Positions 41,155 through 51,918 are shown, counted from the stretch's first letter. The stretch is DNA of 64,000 bases from Lithodes maja (GCA_037953745.1 JBAKBP010007925.1:31445-95444), one strand, 5' to 3'. Numbers and translations: made by a program. Notes: generated by a model not told the origin, from the sequence alone.

Positions 41155-41979
41155 CCGTCATTCGGGGTGACTTCGGACCTAATTGACCTAATTTTAAGCC
41201 TAACTCAATAGGTAAAGCCTTAATAATGCAATCTTTTGCATCTATATGTATAGCTTAGAAACGTAGAATAATCTTGTGTACAGTGGAAAAATTATAGGCC
41301 TTTGGCTTAATTATAACTAATATTTATAATGGTGTCCGAAGTCATCATCGATATGAGGTGACTTCGGACTTGGGTAAGGTGACTTCGGACATTAATGGTT
41401 TTCCCCTTTAAATCTGAGTGTGTGTATTGAACGACGGCTTCGGACAATGCAGAGGCGACTTCGGACACAAGACGGAGTTTTAAAAAAAAAATACAAACTG
41501 AAATGCTTACATTTGTAGCCCTTAGAGGAGCATATACATTAGATTCCAAGTTTCTGTGCATTTTAGCACCTTCATATAAATTGTTATGTATTCTCAATAA
41601 CAAAGCAATTATATTATTATCACTAATGCATTCAGGTACACCGTATGTATAGGCACTTTTCTAATACAAAAAAAATATAATTAATTCATTCAAATTACAC
41701 ATAATGACTCCTTGAAAACGTATTTCACACTTGTGACCAAACTTCTAAAAAAATAATACTGATATCATTAAAGCTTAGCAATAATATCTTAATGACTGCA
41801 TATTAAAGGAATACTAATGGCACACAGCCGACTAGATGCCATCTTGGCTAATTAATGGCCCGAAATACTAATTAACCCTTTCAGGGTATATACCTTAAAC
41901 AAATCATAATATGAAATAAAAAGGACCTTACAAAAAATATAACTTTGTATCACATTATTGCCTCTTTCCTTATTCATCC

Positions 41980-42340
41980 CCCCTCTCTCACTTGGCCCCG
42001 CCCTCTACCACCTCTCGCTCTCGATATCGATCTCTCTCCCACCCTTCTGGCCCCGCCCTCCCCTGGCCCCGCCCTCCCCTGGCCCCACCCTTCCCTGGCC
42101 CCACCCTTCTCCTGGCCCCGCCCTCTCCCACCCTTCTCCGGGCCCCACCCTCCCCTGGCCCCGCCCTCCCTGGCCCCGCCCTCTACCACCTCTCTCTCTC
42201 TCTCGCTTTCTCTCCCACCCTTCTCTTGGCCCCACCCTCTCTCGCTTTCTCTCCCACCCCTCTCTCTCTCACTTTCTCTCCCCCTGCTCGCTCGCTTTCT
42301 CTCTCCTCTCTATAGCTCTTCAACCCTCTCTATTTCTCTC
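41980..42340. repeat. C-rich minisatellite
   Basis: Imperfect repeats of a ~19-bp unit (cctggccccgccctcc type), grading into (ct)n tracts. The ORFs within it are low-complexity artefacts. Confidence 0.85.
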
Positions 42341-42354
42341 TCTCTCTATTATTT

Positions 42355-42788
42355 TGGCCATTTATTTACATCAACACTGAACAGCATTCTGCACTTCTTG
42401 TCCAGTATTGGTTCTGGCAGGATTTGTACTATCTCACCCTTGTCTATATCACTGTAATCATCAATAACTGGGTTAATGAAGACGTTACTTGTGCCCTTCA
42501 CATGCTTTCGGAAACGAACATGTATTTCTGGTAGAACCTTTACTGTCGATGTTTCTTCTTACCATCAAACGGAACTTTAACAATAACCAGCAGGTTTACT
42601 ATGTTTCCCTTTTATATAGTCATGTAAGGTGCTCTTACTTAACTTCCACTTTTTAGCAGCCTCACGTACACTCATGTTCTACTTTTGTATATCATCTTTT
42701 GCTTTTTTTAATTTGTCTTGACATACATGACTGTTGTATTTCCTTTTCTCGTTGTGTGGCTTTGGTTTATATATCCATGGCATTTTTA
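42355..42788 (-). pseudogene. Remnant of a pogo/psq-type transposase
   Basis: The minus frame starts M-P-W-I-Y-K-P-K-P-H-N-E-K-R-K-Y, then L-K-K-A-K-D-D-I-Q, a stop, and N-M-S-V-R-E-A-A-K-K-W-K-L-S-K-S-T-L-H-D-Y, a psq helix-turn-helix. Further on (42360-42530) it reads V-F-I-N-P-V-I-D-D-Y and EIVQILPEPI, as at the C-terminal end of related proteins. The DDE catalytic core between them is missing. Confidence 0.65.
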
Positions 42789-42944
42789 CTCCTGTGAATG
42801 AAAAGAAATGTAATATGATACTCTTACCTGGTTAACCCTTACACAGCAAACATCCCAAATCATGTCAACATCTGACACCTTACTCAGTCTTAAGCATCCT
42901 TTAATTGGCGTTACTCAAACGGGAGCAAGATGACAGATGATAAG

Positions 42945-43075
42945 AACATAAGAAAATGGGAGTCTGCAAAAAGCCGATCGGCCCATACAAGGCAGATCCC
43001 TGTGATGACATGATTCGACAGATGCTCGCTATGTATGGCTAGGTAAGAGTACCATACACTTAGGTACTAATTGTT
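42945..43075 (+). repeat. Dispersed repeat (agaacataagaaaatgggag type)
   Basis: The segment agaacataagaa...cggcccatacaaggcag resembles a short dispersed repeat I recall from decapod sequences. There is a single copy here, so this is memory-based and low confidence. Confidence 0.35.
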
Positions 43076-43569
43076 GTTCATATTGGAAGGACCTTGTAAC
43101 TAATATTAGATGTCCGATGTCACCTAATGTCCGAAATCACCCCAAACTATGTCCGAAAACACCCCAATAAATCTGGAAAACAATAAAAGTAAATTGTTAG
43201 GGCTATAGGCTGTGTATTATGAACTTTGGGGAAAGAGTTACTGTGTGTATGGTCTCGCAGATAATTGTAGAACATTCTGGTGTAGGTTAATTGTCTTCCT
43301 CACATCCCATTAATTATGCTCAGTAGAAGTTTGACACACTTACAAAAACATGTGTTTTCTTTGTTACATATTCACAAATATTTACCACAAATTAAATTAA
43401 TTAATTTAAATTATTAGTTCATCCTACATATAGTTACAACATTCCTCTTGAATGCTACACATCTATTTTTCAAAACCAAACTCCTCTTCTCTCTATTTTT
43501 ATTTGTTTTAATTTTTATCCAAAATGTCCGAAGTTGTCCACTTGTCCGAAGCCACCCCAGATGACGGTA

Positions 43570-44620
43570 TGCTCTGGTCAGACTTCAGCCGCCGGGACAT
43601 CCTTCAGGATGTTCAGTCTCTGGCTGTGTTGACGGGACTGTCCTCCTATGGGACGGGTTTGTGCGACGACGGTACGCCTGGCTTAGCCGTCTTACTCGAT
43701 CACCCTCTCCCGTTGGGGGCCTGGTTTGCTGAGGCCTTTGTCTTCGCCGGCCGTTCCGTCGCCGGCTCTCCTTCAGTCCCTCCCCCGGAGTCATCACTGC
43801 TTTTGCCTCCTCTTGTGTCTGTCGGCGGGTTGGACGGCACGTTCTGGTCCTGGTTCAGCGTGCCCGTTCTTGAACTTTGTTCTATTGCTACCCCGTTCTT
43901 CTCTCACCCAGTTCAGTCCTCTGTTGACAGGGTTTTTCCCTTGCAGCGGTGGGTGACGAACTTCTTCTCTTGTCTTTTGGTTCCCTCCAGACATCTGTTC
44001 ACCACCTGCGGCTTCTCGCGGCGTCTGCACCAGGCGATCTTCGCGAGGGTTTGGGCCGCGTTCGGCGTATCCCCCTTCGGCTCGCGGTGTCTTTGGTTCC
44101 CGAGCTGAAGGCGGTTTTGTGCGTGGCACCTCGGCAACGCCGGACGGTACGATCCTCGTTCTGCCGGACAGCCCCCTTGGATATTCGTCAGGGTTTGTTG
44201 TACTCTGCGCTCTCTCCGTCGGGGCTTTTTTGCGCGGGATGCTTGGGTCCGCTACGCTTCTCTATCGGCGGACCCTGCTTACAACACGCAACGACGCGCT
44301 GTGTCGCGAGCGGGGTCTTCTCAGTCCCGTCCTTCTGCCGGTCCTCTTCGGGGTGCTGCTGCAAGTGCTGCCGCCATGCACGGGCGCAGGACAGGGACGT
44401 TACAGGCCAGTGCGTCAGTTCCGCCTCGCCCTTCTGTTCTTGCCCCCTTTTCATCCCCGCCGTGTCGGGGCTGGCCGGCCTTCCACTTCCGGCCACCCTT
44501 CGCTGGGGTCGGCCCCGCGACGGCCAGGGGTTGGGGTGGCCCGCCCTTTTTGACGAAGTTGGGGGGGGGGGGTAGAGGAGGTCAACGTGGCGCTCATGCC
44601 CGCACGGACCGTACCGGGGG
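43570..44620 (+). pseudogene. DIRS gag-like region (partial)
   Basis: Open to 44108 in one frame with LWSDFSRRDILQDVQSLAVL and T-G-L-S-S-Y-G-T-G-L-C-D-D, matching the minus copy. Another frame (43949-44575) carries LRLAVSLVPELKAVLC and RTVRSSFCRTAPLDIRQGLL, also conserved. At least one frame change therefore lies between. A 12-G run ends the region (44561-44572). Confidence 0.55.
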
Positions 44621-44638
44621 TACCTCCACGTCAAAACG

Positions 44639-45808
44639 ATGTGTAGGTTCTCTGGGTCGGTCTCCTTGTTCTCCTTCTCACCTGGCCTCCCGGGTCGCTC
44701 CCCTCCTCTCGGGAGCTCCCACGGGTTGTTTTCGCCCTTGCGCCCCTCGGTGGCCGCGAGGGACGTTGGGGGCGGCGGATTGCGCGGAGGGGTCTCACCT
44801 GGAGGTGGACGTCCAGACCCCCACTCCGCTCTTGTCTCCGACGCCGGCCCATCTCTTCAGAGGTGGCCCGCGTGTTCACATCCATGCACGAGCAGGGTAT
44901 CGTCGAGGGAGTTGACCGCCGGTCACCCGGTTTTCCTCTCCCGTGTATTTCTGGTACCGGAGTAGAACTGCGACGGGATGCGCCCGGTGGTGGCTATGTT
45001 GGCCCTCTCCGGGCGCATCGTGCACACACGGTTTCGGATGCTGTCGGTACCACAGGTACGCCTGGCCCTGCGCCCTCTGTCATGGGTAGTGTCGCTGGCC
45101 CTCCAGGCTGCATCTTGGCTCGTTCCTCTCCATCCTCGATTCCAGCGATTCTTGGCCGTTCGGACTTCCGATCGTGTGTTCCTGTTCGCCGGCCTTCCCT
45201 TCGGTCTCCACATCGCGCCGCGGATCTTCTCCGTACTGGTGGGACAGGCTCTGGGTCCTCTCCTCAGGAGCGGGCTCCGGCTCCTGTTTTCCTTGGCCGA
45301 TTGGTTGATAGTTTCCGAAGCCCTCGGACTGTGCGTACGCGACGCCCTCACAGTCGTTCGCCACGTCGCACAGTTAGGGTTCCCCGTCGATGTTCCCAAG
45401 TCACGCTTGATCCCGTCGCGTGTCATGCCATGGGTCGGTCTCGCCTGGGTTTTGTCCGGCGCTCCGGTGACCCAGGGTCTGCCGGACGCGGTGCACCTTC
45501 GGCGGAAGGTCTTCGCCGTGTTGCACTCGGTCTCCCTCCTGGGGTGGCTCTGGGACTCGTTTGTGGGTTCGCTGCATTGGGCCGCTCTGCCCATTCCCTT
45601 AGGGAGCCTCAGGCTACGCCGCCTCCTCCTCATGGGCACCGAGGTGTTTCCGTTGACCCCTATGGATCGGCTCCTGCCGCTCCCGCGTGCCATTCGCGGA
45701 CGCTTCGGACACTGGGTTGCTCGGGGCACGCTCTCTGCGGCTGTGCCCTGGACCGCCCCCCCGCCGACGATCTGGGTAGACACAGATGCGTCGCGCGTGG
45801 TAGGGTGA
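44639..45808 (+). pseudogene. DIRS reverse transcriptase and start of RNase H
   Basis: One frame with a single TAG (44963-44965) in the place where the minus copy reads S-T-N-C. Motifs: V-F-L-S-R-V-F-L-V-P, VSLALQAASWLVPL, GLPFGLHIAPRIF, LLFSLADWLIVSEAL, GFPVDVPKSRLIPSRVMPWV. The motif A Asp and first motif C Asp are Ala, as in the other copy. The RNase H start IWVDTDAS is followed by V-V-G and a TGA where the minus copy has Trp (G-W-G). Confidence 0.82.
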
Positions 45809-46505
45809 GGTTACCCATCAATCCTGGGCCGTCAACTTACCGGCGGATGGGTGGGACTCACGCCCCTTCCCCGTCTATGCCCTCGTACTGTTGGTTCCTT
45901 TGTTCTTCCTGAGGGCCCACGCGCTGGCCCTTCGGGGAAAGTCGGTGGCCTTCGGGATGGACACTCAGCCAGCTGTCCACTGTTTCCTAAAGCGGGGGTC
46001 CTCCAGGTCATTGACTCTATTGGGGTTCTCGGTGAAGTTGTTCTTCCTCGCGGACCGCCACACCTTCTCTTTGCATGCCTCCTCCCTGCCCGGGCCTGCC
46101 ACCCTGTGGACGGACGCCCTGTCGAGAAGACAGGGCGTTCTTGTCGAATGGGCAATGCCACGGACTGTGTTCGACGACCTCGCGTCTTCCTGGGGTCTTC
46201 CGGAGGTCGCCTTGTTCGCATCGGGGGTGCCGCGCCAGTTTCCTCGGTACCTCTCCCTCCGGTCTCGCACTCCGGAGGGGGGTCCGGACGCTTTCATGGT
46301 AGACTGGAACAGGTGGCGGTCGATATACATATTTCCGCGACCTGACGCACTGTTGCTGTGCAATGTCCTCGCGAGGCTGCGGCTGTACCGCGGCAGCGTC
46401 TGGCTCCTCGCGCCTCTGTGGCCGGCACGGGCTTGGTACGCCCAGTTGACGCGGTGGTGCCCGAGTCCGGTCCCTCTACCTGTCTCCGACTTCCACTTGC
46501 GCTAG
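45809..46505 (+). pseudogene. DIRS RNase H, C-terminal part
   Basis: Continues with A-L-R-G-K-S-V-A-F-G-M-D-T-Q-P, FSLHASSLPGPATLWTDALS, G-V-L-V-E-W-A-M and FDDLASSWGLPEVALFASG. This is the DIRS-specific block L-P-G...A-D-x-L-S-R...E-W...F...W-G-x-P-x-V-x-L-F-A, here with T-D-A-L-S-R. The enzyme removes the RNA strand during reverse transcription. Confidence 0.8.
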
Positions 46506-46688
46506 GTTGGGGCCCTGCGGACCTCGTTGGCCTTCGCATTGTGGATGTTCATGAGGCACGGTGGCTCCCAGTCCACGGCCGGGACCTGCCTGACTTCCTG
46601 AAGCGTTCCTGGCCGACTTCTCCTTGGGGGCCTTACAGGTCCCGCTGCAGGTCTTTTACTAGGTGGATACGGGACACTCGCCAGCCGG

Positions 46689-47801
46689 TTGGCTCTCCTT
46701 CCCTCGTCCTCCACTCCTTGTTTCACCTCTTCCGTACACGTCCCTTTCACGTCGACGCTATGCGTAATCACTTGTCTGCCGTCCGGGGGGGTCTTTGAGT
46801 CCGTCGCTGGGCTGGTCGTTCCGCAGCAGGAGCTGGATTCCTTCATGACGGCTGCCTTCCGGGAACGCCTGCCTCCGCGCCAGGTCCCTCCACGGTGGGA
46901 TCTGGGGCGGGCTCTGGACCTTCTGGCTTCACCCACGTATACACGGGCCGCTACACCGGTTCCGTTGCTCGGGCGTACACTCTTCCTTGTCGCTCTGCCC
47001 ACTGGGGATCGGGTGTCTGCACTAGCGGCATTCTCACGGCCCCGGGACTGCGTGCGATTCTCCCCGTCCTTGCATGGCGTCACGTTCGCCTCCTCCCCTC
47101 GTTTTGTTGCCACGAATGAGAGGGATACCCACGTTTTCCAGCCTTTCACCGTCCAGGCTTTCCAGCGTGGGCATACTCGCCATGTGTTGTGCCCGGTGTC
47201 AGCCTTGCACTCCTCTGTTGCGTCTGTGGCGCCGCCTTCGGGTACTGCTGTGTGGGTGTCTCCTCGGACAGGTGGGAGGATCTCGCAGGTGCAGATGGGA
47301 CGCCACATTTGTCGGCCCATTCGTGCCAGTAACCCTGTTTGTAGGGGTTCTGCACACGATGTGCGATCCTTTGCTGCCTCCTTCCGGTTCCTGCAACGTC
47401 GATCCTTACCTGACATCGCCTCAGCGGTTTTGTGGTCTTCTATCAATTCCTTCATCTCCTCCTACCTCTCCATGTCCAGTGTTCGACCCCCTCGGCCGGT
47501 GATGGCTCTCGGGGGTCGTGTTTCCTCGTGCTCTGGCGAAGATCCCTGGTCTTCCCCCCTTGTCCCTCGTTCTTTTCCTTTTTTTTATTTGACAAAGGGG
47601 GGGGGGGGGGGGAGTACGGGTTTGCAACACTTGATTACAAGTTTGGGATTATGTATTGTTACAGTACATAAGTGTTTTTGCCACATTGAAAATTGTGGTT
47701 TGTTATTGTGTTCAGTGTTTTTGTTGGTTTGGGAAGAAAAGGGATTTTGGGTACGGTACCTTTTTGGTTTAAGACAAGTCTATGTTTTTGCATTACTATG
47801 A
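46689..47801 (+). CDS. DIRS tyrosine recombinase, intact catalytic residues
   Basis: 370 residues in one frame. A SAM-like N-terminal region (about 30-90) precedes the catalytic domain with L-G-R-T-L-F-L-V-A-L-P-T-G-D-R-V (Arg108), H-V-L-C-P-V-S-A-L (165-173), S-A-H-D-V-R-S-F-A-A (His223, Arg226), Trp249, and S-S-I-N-S-F-I-S-S-Y-L (Tyr259). This is the R...HxxR...(H/W)...Y set of tyrosine recombinases. The protein would integrate a circular DIRS DNA without target duplication. The true start is upstream and uncertain; the shown Met is the first in frame. Residues after about 265 are probably the non-conserved tail. The minus-strand sister is frameshifted. Confidence 0.88.
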   Translation: MALLPSSSTPCFTSSVHVPFTSTLCVITCLPSGGVFESVAGLVVPQQELDSFMTAAFRERLPPRQVPPRWDLGRALDLLASPTYTRAATPVPLLGRTLFLVALPTGDRVSALAAFSRPRDCVRFSPSLHGVTFASSPRFVATNERDTHVFQPFTVQAFQRGHTRHVLCPVSALHSSVASVAPPSGTAVWVSPRTGGRISQVQMGRHICRPIRASNPVCRGSAHDVRSFAASFRFLQRRSLPDIASAVLWSSINSFISSYLSMSSVRPPRPVMALGGRVSSCSGEDPWSSPLVPRSFPFFYLTKGGGGGSTGLQHLITSLGLCIVTVHKCFCHIENCGLLLCSVFLLVWEEKGFWVRYLFGLRQVYVFALL

Positions 47802-47878
47802 ATGACGGGCATGTGTTAAAACTGTTCTTTTTAGCTACTCCTCAGCTTTTCACTCTTTTATTAAACTCTCTTGTTTAA

Positions 47879-48148
47879 CTCCCTGCGACATATTATGTTC
47901 CAATAAGTCCGAGGAGGCGGGAGCCCCAGGATCATTGCCACTGCCGCGCACTACACTCAAAACAACACTGCGACCGTTAGAATTATCGTGAGGTAACTTA
48001 TCGGACTTACTGAGCTCCATATGACGCTAGTGCGTCATATAACTTATTATGAAGGTATAGAGATAAGTCCATATGACGCGATCGCGTCATATGAGTTTTT
48101 GGTGGACTTATTCATATGACGCGATCGCGTCATATATGTCGCAAGGAG
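47879..48148. mobile_element. 270-bp TTAA MITE, family G, with three palindromes and a proven empty site
   Basis: TTAA 47875-47878 and 48149-48152, ends CTCCCTGCGACATAT and inverted CTCCTTGCGACATAT. The other DIRS copy has the empty site at 12320-12323. Inside are three copies of catatgacgcgatcgcgtca-type palindromes (48018, 48070, 48113). Confidence 0.94.
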
Positions 48149-48240
48149 TTAAATTGTGTCTTTGTCATTCATAATTTTGTTTTATGCATTGTTTTTTTTT
48201 TGGTATGTTGGGCTTGGATGTCCTCCTCCTATTTGTTTTG

Positions 48241-48358
48241 CAGCCTTGACGTTGGATTTGCCAAGACTACTAACAAATTGGGAGGTTTGACGTACCTCCC
48301 AACCTACCAAATAGGAAAACCTACTATTTGGTAGTAGTCTTGGAAAATCCAACGTACA
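48241..48358. repeat. DIRS internal complementary region, second copy
   Basis: The segment gacgttggatttgccaagac...aacaaatt joins a complement of the element's 3' hairpin end. It corresponds to 12118-12236 in the minus copy. Confidence 0.88.
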
Positions 48359-49402
48359 TAATACCCTCCCTCACGCCGGACCCCTGCCCATCCGCGTTCT
48401 TCTGCTGACGTGAGATGTGATGACGAGAGGGTCGCTCATGCGCACGTTCGACAGGGATCTGCGCATGACGGAACACGGGATGGGCCTTAACCCGGGAACT
48501 GCTGGGAGACTCTTAAGAGTTCCCCCGGCGGACTGCGGGGAGACTTAAGAGTGAGTGAAAAAAAAATCAACTTTTGACATCGAAAATTTTTATTTTTTTT
48601 TTATTTTTATTTTTTTATTTTTTTATTTTTTTTTGGCCCCTGGGCCATGCAAAATCTCAGTCCTCTACCTCCCCTCCTTCCCCACTTTCCTCCTCTCCTT
48701 CAGTTATCACCTATTTTCCCTGTTATTCCCTTATTCTGAGGTATATTTTCGTGCTAACATTAGCGAGTTGCAAGCAGGGTGTTGTCATCACTGATGGCAA
48801 GCGAGTGCAAGAGAGAGAGAGAGAGTATCGATCGACTGTGTCTCAGTGGCCTTGGGGGAAATTGGCGGGAAAGCAGCTTGCCTCACCCATACATTATACA
48901 ACTCGCAGGCTATATCTCCGATTTTGACCATCCAAACGCTGTTTTCACTCGTTTTATTGTTGTTTCAGGTTAATACCTTTATAATCAACCCATAATAGGC
49001 GCATATGGATAAGTATTAATGCTATTAATGGCACAATGAATATTTTAGTGACGGAAACACCTCAAATACGTCAGCACAGGGGGACGTTTCCAATTACCCC
49101 CATGCGCACTTCAGAGGTTAAGCGGTAACTAAGGTAAACCCCTTTTTCTTCTCTTCTATGCTTTTTTCACCTTCGGTGGTAGTTTTTGTTAATGTACAAC
49201 GTCTCCTAGAGCAAGATAAGGAGTAGACTCTAGACGTTTTCTTTTTAACCGCGGTTGGAATGACGACATAGCAGTCAAAATAGACAAGTCGTCATTGCAA
49301 TTAGGTTAATAGCCTTGACGTTGGATTTTCCAAGACTACTACCAAATAGTAGGTTTTCCTATTTGGTAGGTTGGGAGGTACATCAAACCTCCCAATTTAA
49401 TA
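48359..49402. repeat. DIRS 3' terminal repeat with a TTAA element in it
   Basis: Terminal repeat at 48359-48486 and 49122-49320, then the hairpin end to 49402. The family A element 48491-49117 interrupts it. Confidence 0.88.
48491..49117 (-). mobile_element. TTAA family A element (627 bp) with a proven empty site
   Basis: TTAA 48487-48490 and 49118-49121. The uninterrupted site gggccttaagcggtaac exists at 19702-19718. Confidence 0.96.
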
Positions 49403-49489
49403 TACGAATAGACTGCAAAATGAATCAAAGAATATGATAACTTATAGCGGTTTCAAGGCTTCAATTCTTTTAGCTAATAAACTTCTCAT

Positions 49490-49640
49490 GTGACACCGAC
49501 TTGGTGGTGTAATGGTTAAGGTGTCTAAAAATCTGTGTGTGATAACCCAGGTTCGAATCCCGGTGGATCACATATATGCTGTTATTAATTTCCTTGGAGG
49601 TGTTTGGTGGTGTGGTGAAATTAATAAAAAAATAGATTAG
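49490..49640 (+). mobile_element. tRNA-derived SINE
   Basis: The head reads ttggtggtgtaatggttaag (A-box region) and ggttcgaatcccggtggatc (B box). The body ends gtggtgaaattaataaa. Confidence 0.7.
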
Positions 49641-49907
49641 TAAGATCACCAATAGAAGATGAAATTTATCTATTAAATACATAATATAATGTTGGCTCTT
49701 GTTTCAGGTCTACAACAGAGGTCATTCTTCTTCTTCTGGAGTAAGGCCAGTGATGGTGTCTCATATTACCCCTACAAGACCACGCCTTAGCATCGGCTTC
49801 CTCCCGGAGAGACAAATTGGAAAGGTTAACGAATGAGAGTTGATAGACAGAAAGAGTGAGAGATATTAAGTTTTAGGTTCAGACTATAGAAAATATTTAG
49901 TATAGCG

Positions 49908-51301
49908 ATGGGCGCTATCCACCTGACAAGCGAGGAAATTAGTGCCATAGTGGAGCTCTTCAAGGCAGGGAAGTCTAATATGGAAATCTCTACTCAACTC
50001 AGCTTAAATTTGAAAACAGTGCAGCGGTGGACAAAGAAATGTAAGGACAATGGCGGCGGCGCGACCCCCACCAAGCAGAAGCGCCCAGGTGTCCAATGCA
50101 AGGTATTTCGGCGCACTCTGAACATTATTAAGAGACAACTAGAACATAATCCTCGTCTAACAGCACAGGAATTGAAAGAACAGAACCCTAATTTGCTGGG
50201 TGATGTCGCTGCAAGAACCATTCGTGACTACGTATTGAAGATGAAGAGTGAAGACACAACACAATGTGAGGAGGAAGTGTTGGAGAACAAAGATACCGAG
50301 GACATTAAGTGTGGAGCTGAAGTGTTCGATGGTACCAAGGATATTAAGTGTGAAGCTGAAGTGTTCGACGGTACCAAGGATATTATGTGTGAAAATGAAG
50401 TGCTCGATGGTACCAAGGATATTAAGTGTGAAGCTGAAGTGTTCGATGGTGCCAAGGACATTAAGTGTGAAGCTGAAGTGTTCGATGGTACCAACGATAT
50501 CAAGTGGGAAAATGAAGTGTTAGAGGAAATTAAAATAGAAAATGAGGTGTTGGATTATGAAGACACCGAGATAGTTACTAAATGTAAAGAGGTGTTAGAG
50601 AATAAAGATAAGATTGGAAATGCGGAAAATAATGCAAGTAAGAGTATCGATGGCACTAACGAGAAAGGAATCCAATCCACAGATACGCTAAAGGAAAGAC
50701 TCAAGAAACACGATATAAAAGGAATCCAGTCCACAGGTACGCTAAAGGAAAGAATTAAGAAACACGATAAAAAAGGAATCCAGTCCACAGATACGCTAAA
50801 GGAAAGACTCAAGAAACACAATAAAGGAGTGAAGGAATGTAAGTGTCTGATTTGTGGTAAGATGTTTGGTTCCATGCACCTCTTGACCACACACGCTGTA
50901 GTTCATTCAGGATTGAAAGAGCATGTGTGTGAGTTGTGTGGGAAAATGTATACCAGGAAAAGCAATCTCGTCAAACATAAATTATCCCATACAGGAGTAA
51001 AGGCGTATGAGTGTCTGATCTGCGGTAAGATGTTTGCCACTAAGTGCCTCCTGACCCGACACACTTTGGTCCATTCAGGAGTGAAGGAGCATGTGTGCGA
51101 GGTGTGTGGGAAAAGGTTTAATAGGAAAAGCCATCTCACTTCACATAAATTAACACATAAAGGAGTGAAGGAATGTGTGTGTCTGATCTGTGGTAAGATG
51201 TTTGGTAATAAGCGAGACTTGACCCGACACACTGTAATCCATTCGGGAGTTACTTCGTCTGAGAACAAATTCAAGTGCGATACTGTGTTAAGTGTTTCTT
51301 G
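49908..51301 (+). CDS. Tc1-type HTH / C2H2 zinc-finger fusion protein
   Basis: 464 residues, ATG in a good context (tagcgATGG). A likely acceptor (cttgtttcag) at 49698-49707 suggests an upstream 5' untranslated exon. Residues 5-50 (L-T-S-E-E-I-S-A-I-V...T-V-Q-R-W-T-K-K) and 70-112 (NIIKRQLEHNPRLTAQELKE...R-T-I-R-D-Y-V-L) form the two helix-turn-helix units of a Tc1-like transposase, without its DDE domain. Residues 131-210 hold six acidic repeats (G-T-K-D-I-K-C-E-A-E-V-F-D), and 253-306 three copies of K-G-I-Q-S-T-D-T-L-K-E-R-L-K-K-H. Five C2H2 fingers follow: 313-333, 341-361, 369-389, 397-417 and 425-445. It is probably a nuclear DNA-binding regulator derived from a transposase. A sixth finger is lost to a frameshift near 51274. 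I know no named orthologue. Confidence 0.85.
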
Positions 51302-51346
51302 AGGAAGAGCCACCTCACCAAACATGTATCATTATCAGGTCATTTG
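51272..51346 (+). pseudogene. Frameshifted sixth zinc finger
   Basis: In a shifted frame after K-F-K-C the DNA encodes Y-C-V-K-C-F-L-R-K-S-H-L-T-K-H-V-S-L-S-G-H, a good C2H2 finger. The main frame instead ends C-D-T-V-L-S-V-S stop. A TTAA element begins directly after it. Confidence 0.8.
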
Positions 51347-51350
51347 TTAA

Positions 51351-51914
51351 CCTCTGAAGTGCTGACGTATTTGAGTTTTTTCGTCACTAAAATATTCATT
51401 GTACCATTAATAGCATTAATAATTATCCATATGCGCCTATTATGGGTTGATTATAAAGGTATTAACCTGAAACAACAATAAAACGAGTGAAAACAGCGTT
51501 TGGATGGTCAAAATCGGAGATATAGCCCGCGAGTTGTATAATGTATGGGTGAGGCAAGCTACCTTCCCGCCAATTTTCCCCAAGGCCACTGCGACACAGT
51601 CGATCGATACTCTCTCTCTCTCTCTCTTGCACTCGATGGCCATCAGTGATGACAACACCCTGCTTGCAACTCGCTAATGTTAGCACGAAAATATACCTCA
51701 GAATAAGGGAATAATAGGGAAAATAGGTGATAACTGAGGAATAGGAGGAAAGTGGGGAAGGAGGGGAGGTAGAGGACTGAGATTTTGCATGGCCCAGGGG
51801 CCAAACAAAAATAAAAAAATAAAAAAATAAAAATAAAAAAAATATTTTGTTTTCGATGTAAAAAGTTGATTTTTAGTTTTACTTACTCCAGAGAGTCTTC
51901 CCGCAGCTCCCGGG
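51351..51914 (+). mobile_element. TTAA family A element with internal deletion (564 bp)
   Basis: TTAA 51347-51350 and 51915-51918. It lacks about 30 bp after cctctgaagtg compared with other copies, plus part of the right terminal block. It lies at the 3' end of the zinc-finger gene. Confidence 0.92.
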
Positions 51915-51918
51915 TTAA

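Larger units (their letters stand above)
41155..43567. mobile_element. Pogo-like DNA element keeping only a DNA-binding domain
   Basis: The termini are inverted, CCGTCATTCGGGGTGACTTC and CCGTCATCTGGGGTGGCTTC (inverted from 43567), flanked by TA (41153-41154 and 43568-43569). Motifs resembling the terminus (gacttcggac) recur inside at 41360, 41385 and 41455. It holds a psq-type HTH remnant (42577-42788, minus), a C-rich minisatellite (41980-42330) and a dispersed repeat. No DDE domain is visible. Confidence 0.75.
43570..49402 (+). mobile_element. DIRS-like retrotransposon, second copy, 5'-truncated
   Basis: Homologous to the minus copy from about 16684 of that element onward; the 5' terminal repeat and the first half of the gag-like region are missing, replaced by the pogo-like element. 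The order is gag-like, reverse transcriptase, RNase H, recombinase, internal complementary region (48241-48358), 3' terminal repeat and hairpin end (to 49402). Two TTAA elements have inserted in it (47879 and 48491). GC-rich up to 47.6 kb. Confidence 0.9.

Noticed and set aside
41958..42457. Pro/Leu/Ser-rich proteins in all frames
   Set aside because: Translation of a C-rich minisatellite; no domain.
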